Numbered from the stretch's first letter, positions 1 through 10,021 are shown. The stretch: DNA of 64,000 nt from CAXBBB01 sp963815505 (GCA_963815505.1 CAWFGU010000014.1:248001-312000); one strand, 5' to 3'. A program made the numbers and translations. Notes: generated from the letters alone by a model not told the origin.

Positions 1-978
1 GTCTTCAGCACGTCGTCGGCTAGGCTGCGGTATGTGCCGAGACCTGCAGGCGCCTGCGTAAGTGCAGCGGCGAGGGCGACCATCCGGTGCCCGACTCCGC
101 TTTCGAAGCATCCGCTCACGACGGGCGAGACACCTCGCGCGTCGGCTTCCGCGATCCACTCGACCGTCGCATCGTAGCCACCCAGAATCGTCGGTTTGAG
201 GACGACAGCAGTCGCGCAGTCCCAATGAGGAAAGGTCTGCGGAGTAAACCGGCGCAGCGACTCGTCAAACGCAACAGGCATTCCTCGTGCCGACAGTTCT
301 TTGGATGCGCCCGAATCACCGGTCGGCTCCTCGACGAACTCGGGAGCGATGCCACGTTGCTTCAGGCCGTGCCAGAATGCGAATGCCTCGGGTAGTGACC
401 ACGCCTGGTTGGCGTCGAGCCGAAGCGCTGTGCGGTCTCCGAGTAGGGCCGCAACCGTTTCGACACGGCGCAGGTCGTCCGCAATCGCGCGACCGCCGAC
501 TTTGAGTTTGACGGCGTGGCAGTTTCCCTCGCGAGTCGCCTGTTCTGCTTGCCGTCGCAGGTCGGACGGGTCGGCCGCCGTCAGCAGCGCGGCGATCATG
601 ACGTTGGGTCGCGTCGGTAGGTGAACCAGTTCGTTCGAAGAGAACGCCTCGGTACGCGTCGGTCAGCGCCATTCGGGCAGATGGGGGCGCATCGACAGAG
701 AGTGGAGGAGGGGCGAGGGGGTGGAGGCGTAGCATGTGGCGCCAGCGGGATACGGATGTTTGAATCGCGGCTTCAGCCTCGGCCAGTGTGTCGGGGCTGT
801 AGTCGGGAAGCGGGGCCGCTTCTCCCCAGCCCGTCGCGCTGTCGAGGGAAAGCCGGACCAGCAGCCCCTCGCGATGATCGACTTCGCCCCACGAAAACCG
901 CATCGGTTGGGTGAGCGGTAACCGATAGCGATAAACCGACACGGACGCATGGGCATCATGGATATCATGGATCGTCAT
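1..978 (-). CDS. menC: o-succinylbenzoate synthase, frameshifted and cut by the window edge
   Basis: MenC dehydrates SHCHC to o-succinylbenzoate in menaquinone synthesis; it belongs to the enolase superfamily. The N-terminal capping domain reads well from 978 down to about 650. The barrel then continues in another frame to position 1. That frame holds the superfamily signatures in order: the KLK acid/base lysine (VKLKVGG), metal ligands in RLDANQAW, FVEEPTG and FDES, and the second catalytic lysine in VLKPTILGG. One base appears gained or lost near 630-660. The C-terminus leaves the window, but about 325 codons are present against a usual 320-370. The start overlaps the menA stop by 4 nt, so the two are translationally coupled. 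Identity is firm; whether the frame change is real is unknown. Confidence 0.85.
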
Positions 979-1886
979 GCCGTCAGCAGCCAGCCGGGGA
1001 CGAACAGAGCGCCATAGAAAGCGAGCAGCCGAGCCGTCTCGCCCAGGATAGGCAGCAACGCGCGACCTTGACTCCGTCTAGCCGTCTGCCACGTGCGCCA
1101 TCCGGGTATCACGATCAGGCACGCCGCCAGCGCCCCCCAGCCCGCTCCACCTGCCAGCGTGACGACCGCTACCGGCGTAACCGCTGCGCCGACGATGCAC
1201 GTCAGTAAAAACGCCCGCCCGAAGCCCTCTCCGAAGCGCACGATCAACGTCTTCTTGTTTGCAAGAGTGTCCTCGCGCCAGTCGCGCAGATTGTTGACGA
1301 CCAGCAAGGCAGTGGACAGGAGGCCCGGCGCAATGCCCGCGACGACGGCTTCAGGTGTTACGGTCAGCGCCTGAACGTAATACGTACCCGCTACGGCTAT
1401 CGGACCGAAAAACGCGAATACGACCACATCAGCCAAGCCGGTATAGGCCAGCGCGTAGCGAGTAGCGGTGTAGAGCACGCCGAGTGCGATTGATGCCAGT
1501 CCGATCGCCAGGATCGGCCAGCCGCCACGCCACACGAGGTAGAGACCACTCGCGAAAGCGCCGATCATCACCAGGGCCGTCGCCGCCTTCATCGTTCCAG
1601 GCGACAACCAGCCCGCCGACGTGACCCGAACGGGCCCTACGCGTTCGGTCGTATCGGCGCCCTTAAGGTGGTCGAACAGGTCGTTCGCGAAGTTTGTCCC
1701 GATTTGAATCAGCGTCGCCGCCAGCAGCGCACATGCGGCGGCTAAGGCATGAAAGCCGCCGTCGGTCCACGCCAAAGCGGTTCCGATGCCAACCGGAGCC
1801 ACGGCGGCCATCAGGGTTTTAGGGCGCGTGGCTGCGATCCAGACGCGAGGCCACGAGGGGCGAGTAGGTAAGGTAGATTCGGGCAA
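975..1886 (-). CDS. menA: 1,4-dihydroxy-2-naphthoate polyprenyltransferase
   Basis: MenA is a membrane UbiA-family enzyme that attaches a polyprenyl chain to 1,4-dihydroxy-2-naphthoate to make demethylmenaquinone. The 303-residue protein is hydrophobic, with about eight predicted membrane segments. It carries the first Asp-rich motif (NFANDLFDHLKGAD) and the second (NNLRDWREDTLANKKT), which bind Mg-prenyl diphosphate. The start is a TTG at 1886; the next in-frame ATG would remove conserved N-terminal residues (IAATRPKTL). It leads a menA-menC pair on the minus strand. Family assignment is confident from both motifs and length. Confidence 0.93.
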   Translation of the reverse strand: MPESTLPTRPSWPRVWIAATRPKTLMAAVAPVGIGTALAWTDGGFHALAAACALLAATLIQIGTNFANDLFDHLKGADTTERVGPVRVTSAGWLSPGTMKAATALVMIGAFASGLYLVWRGGWPILAIGLASIALGVLYTATRYALAYTGLADVVVFAFFGPIAVAGTYYVQALTVTPEAVVAGIAPGLLSTALLVVNNLRDWREDTLANKKTLIVRFGEGFGRAFLLTCIVGAAVTPVAVVTLAGGAGWGALAACLIVIPGWRTWQTARRSQGRALLPILGETARLLAFYGALFVPGWLLTA

Positions 1887-1977
1887 AGGCTAGGAGGGAT
1901 GGCGGGGTTCGTGTGCGGCGAAGGTACGTGAGGCGGCGGCGCGTTGTGATGTGACACAGGTGTAGAGGTTGCAAGGC

Positions 1978-2022
1978 TATATTGCCGTTCGGTAACAGGC
2001 AAACTGCCTCTAACTGGGTTAG
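1978..2022 (+). promoter_or_regulatory. Possible promoter box and two small inverted repeats
   Basis: TATATTGC at 1978-1985 resembles the Bacteroidota -7 box TAnnTTTG. It is followed by two short perfect inverted repeats: AGGCA/TGCCT (1997-2009, 3-nt spacer) and CTAAC/GTTAG (2010-2022, 3-nt spacer). They lie upstream of the plus-strand mini-ORF at 2054. They could be an operator or leader hairpins; 5-bp arms are short enough to arise by chance. Confidence 0.25.
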
Positions 2023-2053
2023 TCGTTTATCACATCAACCGTTGCCGCGATTC

Positions 2054-2297
2054 ATGAAAGCAGGTCTCTATTCGCCCTCCGAACTTTCCGGTCTTGCGAC
2101 GTCAAGCGCACGAACGGTCCGGTCTGTCGCACGCGGAGGCCGCGCGCAGGCTGGATGTCGCCCCTCAATCGTACCGCCAAGCGCTGACCATGCGAAGCGG
2201 ACTCGCGCGCTTGCGGTGCCGCATCGTCGAGGCATTCACCAAGTACGTTGTGCAAGGTCCCGCCTACGTACTCAAGCGGGCGAAGAGAGGAGGCTAG
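2054..2297 (+). CDS. Small HTH-like hypothetical protein, probably frameshifted
   Basis: A possible ATG at 2054 begins MKAGLYSPSELSGL. A frame change near 2085-2095 leads into LRRQAHERSGLSHAEAARRL followed by a segment resembling a helix-turn-helix and a basic end (YVLKRAKRGG). Read through, this is about 80 residues. The segment LSHAEAARRLDVAPQSYRQAL has the spacing of a Cro/XRE-type recognition helix, but no family could be named. The gene is on the strand opposite to the menaquinone genes and sits between them, so it may have been inserted. An alternative is a TTG start at 2094 with no frameshift. Low confidence in both the boundaries and the function. Confidence 0.35.
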
Positions 2298-2351
2298 GCC
2301 TCTTCCACCCAACTCTTTCACGCTGCCCTAGCGGCATCTATCAGTACTCTC

Positions 2352-2567
2352 TTGCCCACGCCGCCCGACTCTCAGCCGCAGCCCGACGATCTGGATCATA
2401 CTCCCGCTCAGTCCTTCGAGCCCTCGGAAGCGCTCAATCGTGTACTCGGCGAAGCAAAGGCATCGCCGGACGACTCGAACGAGACTGCGAAGCAAAAAGG
2501 TGCCGTCCGTAAGCGCGTCAGCGAATTGCTCGCGCGCGCACGTGGCAGAAAGCGGCCGAAGAAGTAA
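2352..2567 (+). CDS. Small Pro-rich then basic hypothetical protein
   Basis: An open frame of 71 residues from a TTG. It has an acidic, proline-rich first half (PTPPDSQPQPDDLDHTP) and a basic C-terminus (VRKRVSELLARARGRKRPKK) that could bind nucleic acid. It is not recognised. It lies 54 nt after the HTH-like mini-gene, on the same strand, so the two may be co-transcribed. The strong charge segregation argues for a real protein, but the start codon is uncertain. Confidence 0.35.
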   Translation: MPTPPDSQPQPDDLDHTPAQSFEPSEALNRVLGEAKASPDDSNETAKQKGAVRKRVSELLARARGRKRPKK

Positions 2568-2992
2568 TTGAGCCTGTCCGCTCCAGCGAGGAGCCGAACG
2601 CCTGCGCGCTGTGTAGGCTAAGAGACCACCGTCGACGGCTGTGAGCGCGTCCAGCCTCTAGAGACTGGTGATAGGCGTTGCAGAGGTCGACTGGACCCTG
2701 AGACCGCTCTGTACACATAAACCCTGACGCGGCGGCGACCTGTGTCTGCGAACCTATGTCTGCGAAGTGAGGGCCAAATTGCCGGAAGCATCGACTGGGC
2801 AGGCTTGGGCGATGACGAACGCTGGGGCGAGCTAGAGCAACAAATAGCGCATCTGAGAAGAAGAGAAAAAGGAGAACGCTAACTAGAACAATCTAACCTA
2901 TGTGATGTAGCGCGAAGGTCGGCCAGGTCAGATGTAACGCATCAGCCACCTGCTCGCTCCCGCGCGAAAGCGGAGACGGCGAAAGCAGTAGG
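2568..2992. other. Sparse intergenic stretch inside the men region
   Basis: 425 bases without a recognisable gene apart from one tiny ORF (2742-2882). A 10-base direct repeat TGTCTGCGAA occurs at 2743-2752 and 2757-2766. No hairpin terminator, RNA gene or insertion-sequence end was recognised. Confidence 0.5.
2742..2882 (+). CDS. Possible 46-residue hypothetical ORF
   Basis: GTG-initiated frame ending TAA with composition SIDWAGLGDDERWGELEQQI and then a basic tail (RRREKGER). It resembles the end of a larger helical protein and could be a gene remnant. There is no ribosome-binding site and no recognised homology. Listed because it is the only coding-like signal in this stretch. Confidence 0.2.
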   Translation: MSANLCLRSEGQIAGSIDWAGLGDDERWGELEQQIAHLRRREKGER

Positions 2993-3493
2993 TCACTGAG
3001 TCGTGAGCGCAGCGCCGAACGCCCGCGCCGTGTTGGCGTCGTATGGACAACGCGCGTCCTGAAAGTGCATCCCCGCGTAGCTCAGATCGAGGTAATCCGA
3101 CGTTCGGCGAAACGGTACGTCGAAACCTTCGGGAGCCCCTATGTCGTTGCCCGTCGACACGATGGCGAGCGACGTTCCAGCTAGCGCCCGTCCCAACTCC
3201 CTGCGAATCGTCGTCAGGTCGGTCAGACGGTCCAGCCACGTTTTGGCAATCCCGCTCATCGCGTACCAGTAAACGGGCGTTGCGAGCACGATGGCATCCG
3301 CGTCAACCATCCGCCCGGCGAGCGATAGAAACGCAGCGTCGATCTCCGTCCGACCGTAGGAGTAAGGCGCGAGGTTCAGAGCCGGGAGGTAAACCGTCTC
3401 ATGCTCCACGTCCGAGACTACCAAGTCGAGCAGGCGCGACGTGTCGCCGTCGGGGCGGGCGCTGGCTAGTAGGGCGAGGATCGAAGCGGCCAC
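2993..3493 (-). CDS. NADPH-dependent FMN reductase / flavodoxin-fold protein
   Basis: A 166-residue protein with the flavodoxin-like fold of NADPH:FMN reductases. Seen are an N-terminal phosphate-binding segment (LALLASARPDGDTSRLLD), the flavin-loop motif PVYWYAMSGIAKTWLDRL and a distal loop (VSTGNDIGAPEGF). It probably reduces flavins or quinones in the cytoplasm. The GTG start shares one base with the menB stop codon, so it is co-translated with menB. A role linked to menaquinone redox chemistry is inference from position. The family is confident; the substrate is not. Confidence 0.75.
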   Translation of the reverse strand: MAASILALLASARPDGDTSRLLDLVVSDVEHETVYLPALNLAPYSYGRTEIDAAFLSLAGRMVDADAIVLATPVYWYAMSGIAKTWLDRLTDLTTIRRELGRALAGTSLAIVSTGNDIGAPEGFDVPFRRTSDYLDLSYAGMHFQDARCPYDANTARAFGAALTTQ

Positions 3494-4335
3494 TACGGAC
3501 GCTTGGGAAACTGGCCGAAGTCGGGGTCGCGCTTGTCGTTGTAGGCGTTGCGGCCTTCTTGGCCTTCCTCGGTCATGTAGAAGAGCAGCGTCGCGTTTCC
3601 GGCCAACTCCTGCACGCCCGCCTGTCCATCGAGTGCGGCGTTGAAACCGGATTTGAGGCAGCGCAGGGCGATGGGCGAGTGCTTGAGGATCTGGCGGCAC
3701 CAGTCGACGGTCGTTTCTTCGAGCGATTCGAGCGGAACGACCGTGTTGACGAGTCCCATCGTTTCGGCCTCCTGAGCCGAGTACGGGCGGCACAAGTACC
3801 AGATCTCGCGCGCCTTCTTCTGGCCGACGATCGACCCGAGGTAGGCCGCGCCGAATCCGCCGTCAAACGAGCCGACGCGCGGGCCGGTCTGCATGAACTG
3901 CGCGTTGTCGGCCGCAATCGTCAGGTCGCAGACGACATGGAGCACGTGCCCGCCGCCGACAGCCCAGCCCGCCACCTGAGCGATGACCGGCTTGGGACAA
4001 CTGCGGATCATCCGCTGGAAGTCGAGTACGTTCAGCCGCTGATGTCCCGTCTGAGCGTCTTTGTAACCGCTCTCGCCGCGCACATTCTGATCGCCACCTG
4101 AGCAGAAGGCCAGATCGCCCGCACCCGTGATGACAATGACTCCGGTTTCTACGTCGTCGCGCGCGTCGTTGAAGGCGTGCATCATCTCCTTGACCGTCGT
4201 CGGCGTGAAGGCGTTGCGGACGTGGGGGCGGTTGATCGTGATCTTGGCGATGCCCTCTGCTTTGTGGTAGAGGATTTCGGAATACTCGGCGGCGGCTTGC
4301 CAGTCGGCTCCTGGGCGAATGGTCGTCTCGGTCAT
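3493..4335 (-). CDS. menB: 1,4-dihydroxy-2-naphthoyl-CoA synthase
   Basis: MenB is a crotonase-fold enzyme that closes o-succinylbenzoyl-CoA to the naphthoyl-CoA ring in menaquinone synthesis. The 280-residue protein has the MenB-specific substrate loop (FCSGGDQNVRGESGY), the oxyanion-hole GG (WAVGGGHVLH), the QTGPRVGSFDGGFG stretch and the conserved C-terminal GRNAYNDKRDPDFGQFPKRP. Length and order match the family. It sits between menH and the flavodoxin-fold reductase, all on the minus strand. Confidence 0.96.
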   Translation of the reverse strand: MTETTIRPGADWQAAAEYSEILYHKAEGIAKITINRPHVRNAFTPTTVKEMMHAFNDARDDVETGVIVITGAGDLAFCSGGDQNVRGESGYKDAQTGHQRLNVLDFQRMIRSCPKPVIAQVAGWAVGGGHVLHVVCDLTIAADNAQFMQTGPRVGSFDGGFGAAYLGSIVGQKKAREIWYLCRPYSAQEAETMGLVNTVVPLESLEETTVDWCRQILKHSPIALRCLKSGFNAALDGQAGVQELAGNATLLFYMTEEGQEGRNAYNDKRDPDFGQFPKRP

Positions 4336-4415
4336 GGAAATTCGTTGGATGAGAGCGGAGCAAACGGCGCGGCGCGGGGCGGGTTCGGTGCCAGGGCGAC
4401 GCGAGGGCCAAAATT

Positions 4416-4436
4416 GGCAACTCTCGGAGAGTTGAC
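4416..4436 (-). terminator. Hairpin between menH and menB
   Basis: Near-perfect inverted repeat with arms GGCAACTCTC and GAGAGTTGAC (9 of 10 paired, 1-nt centre). Read on the minus strand it follows the menH stop and is trailed by AATTTT, so it could terminate or attenuate transcription before menB, or act as an RNA-processing site. It belongs to a set of similar intergenic hairpins in this window. Confidence 0.45.
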
Positions 4437-4440
4437 AACT

Positions 4441-5203
4441 CTACGAGGCGAGCAGCCGCGCTAGTATGACATTGAATGCGCTAGACCGCTCAACGTGGAT
4501 CATATGCCCAGCGCCCTCGATTACGTGGGATGCAGTTAGTCCGCCCGACTTGGCTTCCATCTGGCGCGCCAACCCGGCGAACTTGGTGTCGAGCGAACCG
4601 GCGAGGGCATAAACAGGAAGCGCAAGATGGGCGAGGTGATGCCATAAGGGCGCCTGCGCTCCGGTCCCCATGCCGACGAGCGCGCGGGCAATTTCGGAGG
4701 GATCGTGCGCCGACCTGTCAGCGATCAGCCGTGTGCGCACGCCGTCGGGCAGCGAGGCGAAGAGCGGCATGCGGTACCAGTTGTCGAGGAAGCCGGAGAA
4801 GTCTCGAGTGAGCTCGTCGGCGCGATCCTGGTCGAGGCGGCGGCGTTCGGCGCGTTCGGCGTCGGTGTGCAGCCCCGGCGACGCGCTTTCCAGGACGACA
4901 GAGGAGAAGCGCTCGGAATGATGCGCGGCCAGATGCAGCGCCAATCGCCCGCCCATCGAGTAGCCGAGGAGAGCGGGTTTCCGTGTCCAAAGGCTGACGT
5001 GGGCCGCGTCCATCGCCCTCAACACCAGCCGAGCCGCTCCGGTGATGGTGTACGCTCGCTCGGCGAGTCGTGCGGCCGAGCCGTGTCCGGGCAGGTCGAC
5101 GGCGAGAACCGCAGTAGGCCACTGCGCTAGCCAGGTCGGACCAGTCCGCCGCCCGCCCTAGAAAGCCGTGCAGGCAAACGAGCGGCGGCAGAGGGTTGGT
5201 CAC
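4441..5203 (-). CDS. menH: SHCHC synthase-like alpha/beta hydrolase, frameshifted
   Basis: MenH removes pyruvate from SEPHCHC to give SHCHC, the MenC substrate. The GTG start at 5203 gives LPPLVCLHGFLGRAADWSDL (oxyanion HGFLG). A frame change near 5130 then leads into VLAVDLPGHGSA, the nucleophile elbow LGYSMGGRLALH, the acid region and the final histidine in EGAGHMIHVE. All catalytic elements (Ser, Asp region, His) are present once the two frames are joined. Combined length is about 254 residues, normal for MenH. The ypfJ-like stop lies 3 nt upstream. Confidence 0.82.
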
Positions 5204-5206
5204 GAT

Positions 5207-6084
5207 TTAGAGAGCGCCGCCGAATGTGTCGCAGGCATTGAAGTCGCCGCCCTGGAAGCCTCTGCGAAACCACTCCATGCGCTGCTCCGATGTGCCATGC
5301 GTGAACGACTCGGGCACGACGTAGCCCTGCGTCCGCTTCTGAATCGTGTCGTCGCCGACAGCAGCGGCGGCGCGCAGGCCTTCTTCGGCGTCGCCCGATT
5401 CGAGTAGATTCTGACTGCGGTCGGCGTGGTAAGTCCACACGCCTGCGAGGCAGTCGGCCTGCAGCTCCTGCCGGACCGACAGTTCGTTGGCTCCTGCTTC
5501 GTTTGTCCGGCGCTGAGCGGCGCGCACCTGGTCCGAGATGCCTTCGAGCGTTTGGATGTGGTGACCCACCTCATGCGCGATCACGAACGCTTGGGCAAAA
5601 TCGCCTGCCGCACCGAAGCGCTGCGACAACTCGTCGAAGAACGTCTGGTCGAAGTACACTTTACGGTCGGCAGGGCAGTAGAACGGGCCGACAGCGGCCT
5701 GTGCAAATCCGCACGCCGACTCGACGGCTCCGTCGAACAGCACGAGTCCGGGACGCTGGTACCGCTCGCCCGCTCGTTCGTAGAGCGCCGACCATATGTC
5801 GGTCGTAGAGGTCAGCGTGACGACGGTGATGTCGGTGCGCTCAGCCTCGGTTCGGTTGCGCGGGTCGATGATCTCGCCCGGAGCTACCTGCGTCGACGGA
5901 GCGGGAGCCTGCCCGCCGCCCCTGTCAAGCCGCTGAGGTCGACACCGAACAGCGCGCCGAGCAGCACGATCACGACACCTCCGATGCCGCCTCCAACGGC
6001 CAGTCCGCGTCGTCCGCCGCGTGGCGATTGCCCGCGTCGGTCTTCGATGTTGCTGGTGTCGCGGCGTTGGCCTCCTAGTCGCAT
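5207..6084 (-). CDS. ypfJ: Neutral zinc metallopeptidase (YpfJ family), frameshifted
   Basis: About 292 residues when two frames are joined at a GGGG run near 5920. The N-terminus has the family's basic opening (MRLGGQRRDTSNIEDRRG), then one membrane segment (GGIGGVVIVLLGALFGV). The catalytic part carries HEVGHHIQ (HExxH zinc site) and the third-ligand region LQADCLAGVW. A likely membrane-anchored protein with its protease domain outside the cytoplasm; substrates are unknown. The start at 6084 was chosen because it begins the conserved MRLGGQRR segment. A -7-like box lies 31 nt upstream. Confidence 0.82.
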
Positions 6085-6107
6085 GGTCGTCTGAGTCAAG
6101 TGGAGAT

Positions 6108-6115
6108 GCAACCTA
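6108..6115 (-). promoter_or_regulatory. -7-like promoter box of ypfJ
   Basis: TAGGTTGC on the minus strand, 31 nt before the ypfJ start. It resembles the Bacteroidota TAnnTTTG box and has the same spacing as other boxes in this window. Confidence 0.35.
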
Positions 6116-6138
6116 CTCCGCATGCGACCAAGCGGTTG

Positions 6139-6669
6139 TTACTCGTCTGCTCCGTTGGGTGTGATGCCGCGCCTGCGTAGCAGTTTGTCCTCGTGGAGCG
6201 TATAGCTGCTCAGCTTGTGCGCCAACTCCTTGGCCCGTTTGCACGCGTCTCGTCCCGCTTGGCCGATGTGACGTGGTAGCACAGCGAACGGCGCTTGCCG
6301 GGCGTCATCTGCTCGAATCGGTTGCGCGCTCTGTCGTCGTCCGCGAGGGCAGCCGCCAACTCGTCCGGCAGGTCGACGCGATTGGGGTCGCGTTCGGGCC
6401 ACAATTCGACCTCGACCCAGTCGCCGACAGCCTTTCCGATGTCTTTGAGGACAGTTCTTCCGAAACGGACGTGAAGCGTGTCCAGCGTCGAGCCTTGTAG
6501 CGCGCGTCCGAACGGTTGGCCCTTCAAGCGTGCCGCTGACCCGGCGCGGTTTGTCGGCGAGCAGAGCCGTGGCTATGTCTACTGGGAGCGGGATGTAGGC
6601 CATACCCATCGTGCCGTCACGCGGCGGTAGGAGAGGAGCGGCGAAATCGAAGCGGAGCGGGTCGGGCAT
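6139..6669 (-). CDS. DUF1905/YdeI-type protein, two compensating frameshifts
   Basis: Joined across frame changes near 6530 and 6262 this gives about 176 residues: MPDPLRFDFAAPLLPPRDG, a DUF1905 beta-rich segment (VRFGRTVLKDIGKAVGDWVE, ELWPERDPNRVDLPDEL) and a C-terminal YdeI/OmpD-associated helical part (FEQMTPGKRRSLCYHV, then KRAKELAHKL). First and last parts share one frame and the middle is in another, as expected for two opposite indels. Its molecular function is not established in the family. ATG at 6669 starts the conserved opening. Confidence 0.7.
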   Translation of the reverse strand: MPDPLRFDFAAPLLPPRDGTMGMAYIPLPVDIATALLADKPRRVSGTLEGPTVRTRATRLDAGHASRPFRKNCPQRHRKGCRRLGRGRIVARTRPQSRRPAGRVGGCPRGRRQSAQPIRADDARQAPFAVLPRHIGQAGRDACKRAKELAHKLSSYTLHEDKLLRRRGITPNGADE

Positions 6670-6758
6670 GACGCAAGATCGGGCCCGCGCTCGGCGCTTG
6701 GATCTCCGATCTCGGCTCGTCTGCTGTGACCTTCCTGGGGAGGAGCCTTGACGCAGAG

Positions 6759-9660
6759 TCAAGGCCGCGCCAGTCGCACTTCCATGTGCGTTCCTTCCTC
6801 GCCACCTTCCAGCGTCACGTGCGCGCCGATTTCGGCAGCTCGCTCGCGGACGTAGCTCAGACCGGATCCGCTGTGCGCGCCGGGCGGGACGAAGGCGCCG
6901 TCGTCTACCACCGACACGCACACGCCGGACGCGTTCGCTTGTACTCGGACAGCAATCGCGTCAGCGTGTGCGTGTTTGAGCGCGTTCTGAACGGCTTCCT
7001 GCGCGATGCGGACTAGGTGGAGTGCTTCGGTAGTAGTCAGGGCGTGCACGATCAGCACGTCGGCTTCGAAGGCCAAACGCGGGTGCGTGATAAATCGGCT
7101 CTGCTCGGCGACGTGCCGCTCGATCTCTCGTGCCAGTTGCGACGTGTTGCCCGAGCGCGTGCCCAGTGCCCATACCGTTCGGCGGAGTTGCGACAGAGCG
7201 TTGCGTGCTTCGCTGCGTAGACCTTCGACTTGCGCCATGCTGCGGTCGTGCTGGGCCAGTTCGAGCCCAGCGATGAGGCCCGTCAGTTGCGATCCGACGT
7301 GATCGTGCAGGTCGCGGCTGATGCGCTGCCGCTCGCGCTGCACGCGCGCCTGAGCTTCCAACTCGCGCACCTGTCGCCTATACCGAATACTCGTTGCCCA
7401 GCGGGCGGCGCCGACGCTTAGCCCTACCAGTGTAAACCCGCCCAGGATGCGTGCCCAGAGCGTCTGCCACCACGAGGGCAATACGGCGAACGCCAGCCGC
7501 CGCACCTGAGGCAGCGTATGCCCGTCTCCGCCGATCGCACGCACGTCCACGTGGTGGCGACCCGGCCTCGGTGGCGCGAAGGTCAGACTCCGCGCCGATC
7601 CGTCGCGCCACTCGCCGCCGTCCAATCGGTATTCGGCCCGTGCGAGGCGGTCCTGGAAGGCCACCGGGGCGAACGTCACGGACACCTCTCGCACACCGTC
7701 GAGCAACTCGCCCAGTTCGAATTCGCCCGATGGTGTGCGCCGCATCGGCACGTCGGCCCCGTCGACCAGCGCGCTCGTGAATGCCACGCGTGGAGCAACA
7801 ACCGAGCGCAACATCGAAAGCTCGGCGGCGACCAGTCCCTCGGTCGTTCCTACCAGCAGGCGGTCGCGGTCGGGGAGATAGAGGGCTTCGGTCACGCTAG
7901 CGTCACGCGTAGTAGTGAGGTCGAAGCCACCCAATACCTGGACAGGTCGTTTCGAATCGCTGGAAGTATCGAACCGGACGAGCGCGCTGCCTGTCACACC
8001 CCAGACGGCGCCCGGATCGGCGGGGCGCTCGAAAAAGGCAAGTAAGCGGCTTCCGGCAAGTCCGGATGCTTCGAACGTGCGGACCGAGTCGCCGTGGATG
8101 AGCGCAGCCCCCTGGTCCGTACCCAGCCACGTGTCGCCGCGTGTGTCTCTGTAGGCCGAAAAGATCACGTCTGAGGGGAGTCCGCGCTCGGTGTTCCACG
8201 TGTGAATTCGACCACTGTTGTAGACGCCCGCTCCGCTGCCTCGCGTGAGTATCCATACGTCGGTGCCGAGCATCGTGAGGCCCTCAACGATGGTGTCCGG
8301 TAGGCCGTCGGTTAGGTCCAGCGTATCTAAGCCGCCGGGCCAGAAGCGCCGGATGCCGTGGCCGTACGTCGACCCCCAGAGCGTGTCGCCCACTAGCGCC
8401 AGCCCGCTCCACCAGTTGCGCTCCTGATGCGACGCCAGGTAGTCGCGCGACGCCGTGGGGTCGGTGCGCAGGCGCCGGGCGGTTTTCGCGTCGTAAGTCA
8501 TGAGCGAGGGGCCGTTGCTGATTGCCAAGCCTCCCTTCCAAGCCATCACCTCGCGAGATCCAGAACCGCGGATTTCGAACTCGGGGGCCGATGGCGTCTC
8601 GTCGTCGCGGTAGCGCCAAACGCCGCTCTCTGTCGTGAAGAGCACATCCCCGCTAGGAGTGTGCCGCATTCGCACGACGCTGCCCTCGCCCAGACGCGTC
8701 AGGTGGAGCGCCCTAAGCCGATACGCCCCCCGCCCGAACGTAGCGATCCAGGTTCCTCCTTCGTAATCCACCAGCACGTCTTCGGCGCGGGGACTGTCGA
8801 GCAGTTTGTACCAGCTTGGCTCCGGGAGCGTTTGGAAGCAGCCACACGCTGCGTGCTGCTCCGGCAATGAGGCCTGCATCGGTGCGTGCTACGTCACGCA
8901 AGGCACCGCCTCCTGTGGGAGCGTCAATCCGATCACCGAGCCATACTGAGTCCGCTGTTACGCGCGCTCGGTACCAGTGTAGCATGTGCGTTTCGGCGAC
9001 TGGGACACCGGCAATGGCTTCGCTCTCCGAGGTGTCGTTCGGCACGAGCCACAAACGCCGTAGCCTCATCCCGTCCAGTGGACGTGCCGTGTCGATCTCA
9101 ACACTCCCGTCGGGCGGAACGTCGAGTATGCTCGTCACCCCGCTCCGCCCAATCAGCAGTACCCGATCCTCTCCGATGCGCTCCACAGCGTCGCGACCAG
9201 GCCCTACGGCACGCATCGAATCGCTTGCGATGTGGTAGAGCGTGTCCGGCGTCTGGGCGAGCAGTGCGTTAGACAGGGCGACGAGCTGTACGAACGTTCT
9301 CCCTTCGCTTCCGGCGATGAGTTCAAAGTCGCCCCCTTTCCATCGCCCCACACCGCCGAACGTGGCGACGTAGAGCGAGCCGCCGTACTCGGCAAAGTCG
9401 TAGGTCAGGTTGTGCGGTAGACCGTGCGCTGTCGTGAACGTGCGAAATGAGCGTCCGTCATAGCGGGCGACGCCGGTATCGGTGCCAAACCAGACGAAGC
9501 CGTCAGCATCTTGGTGCAGCGCCATCACGTAGTCCGACGGCAGGCCGCTCGCCCGCGTGAAGCGGTCGAAGAGGGGTTGCGCCGAGGCGGGAGCGACAAG
9601 CGCCAGAACGAGCACGCCGATCCATCCCGTTGCGGCGCGCAGTAGGCAGGCACATCGCAT
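6759..9660 (-). CDS. Large two-component sensor kinase (Reg_prop / Y_Y_Y / HisKA_3), frameshifted
   Basis: About 967 residues once two frames are joined near 8815. Order: signal peptide (VLVLALVAPASA), Reg_prop beta-propeller repeats (GLPSDYVMALHQDADGFVWF, GLPSDVIFSAYRDTRGDTWL), a Y_Y_Y immunoglobulin-like domain, one membrane helix (ILGGFTLVGLSVGAARW), a HisKA_3 dimerisation domain with the phospho-histidine in SRDLHDHVGSQLTG, and a HATPase with N box (IAQEAVQNALKHA) and G box (SGSGLSYVRERA). Such kinases sense periplasmic ligands and pair with LuxR/NarL regulators. The probable partner is at 11931, on the opposite strand beyond two genes. Confidence 0.88.
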
Positions 9661-10021
9661 GGGAGAAAGGAGGTGTGCCCATGCTACTCCACGATCCGCT
9701 TCGGCGCAAGTGCGGTCCGTCCGATGCGAGGCCAAACCCACTCTTCGCTCTTCTCGACCGACGCACCCAGGCCGGCGTGGCTCGTGCCGAGTCCGACGCG
9801 CCATCCTACCTCGGCTCGCTAGCCGGCGGGAAGCGAAGTGCGCGCTTTTCTCGCCGCGCTGGCACGCAGTTGCCGGAGCGAAACGACGAGGACAAAGTGG
9901 CGGAAGCCTCGAGCGAGATTCGAAAGCAGAGGCAAATCCCAAGATCTCGGTATGGCACCGAGGTGTCTCGGGTGAGCAGATTCCACTCCCGCCTTGCTCC
10001 TCTCGAAAGGAAATCACGCTC
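9661..10021. other. Intergenic region between divergent genes
   Basis: 361 bases between the kinase start and the next plus-strand gene. Open frames run through it but none has recognisable sequence. TAGCATGG on the minus strand at 9679-9686 is a weak promoter-box candidate for the kinase. On the plus strand an AGGA lies close before the ATG at 10022, one of the few Shine-Dalgarno-like sequences here. Confidence 0.4.
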
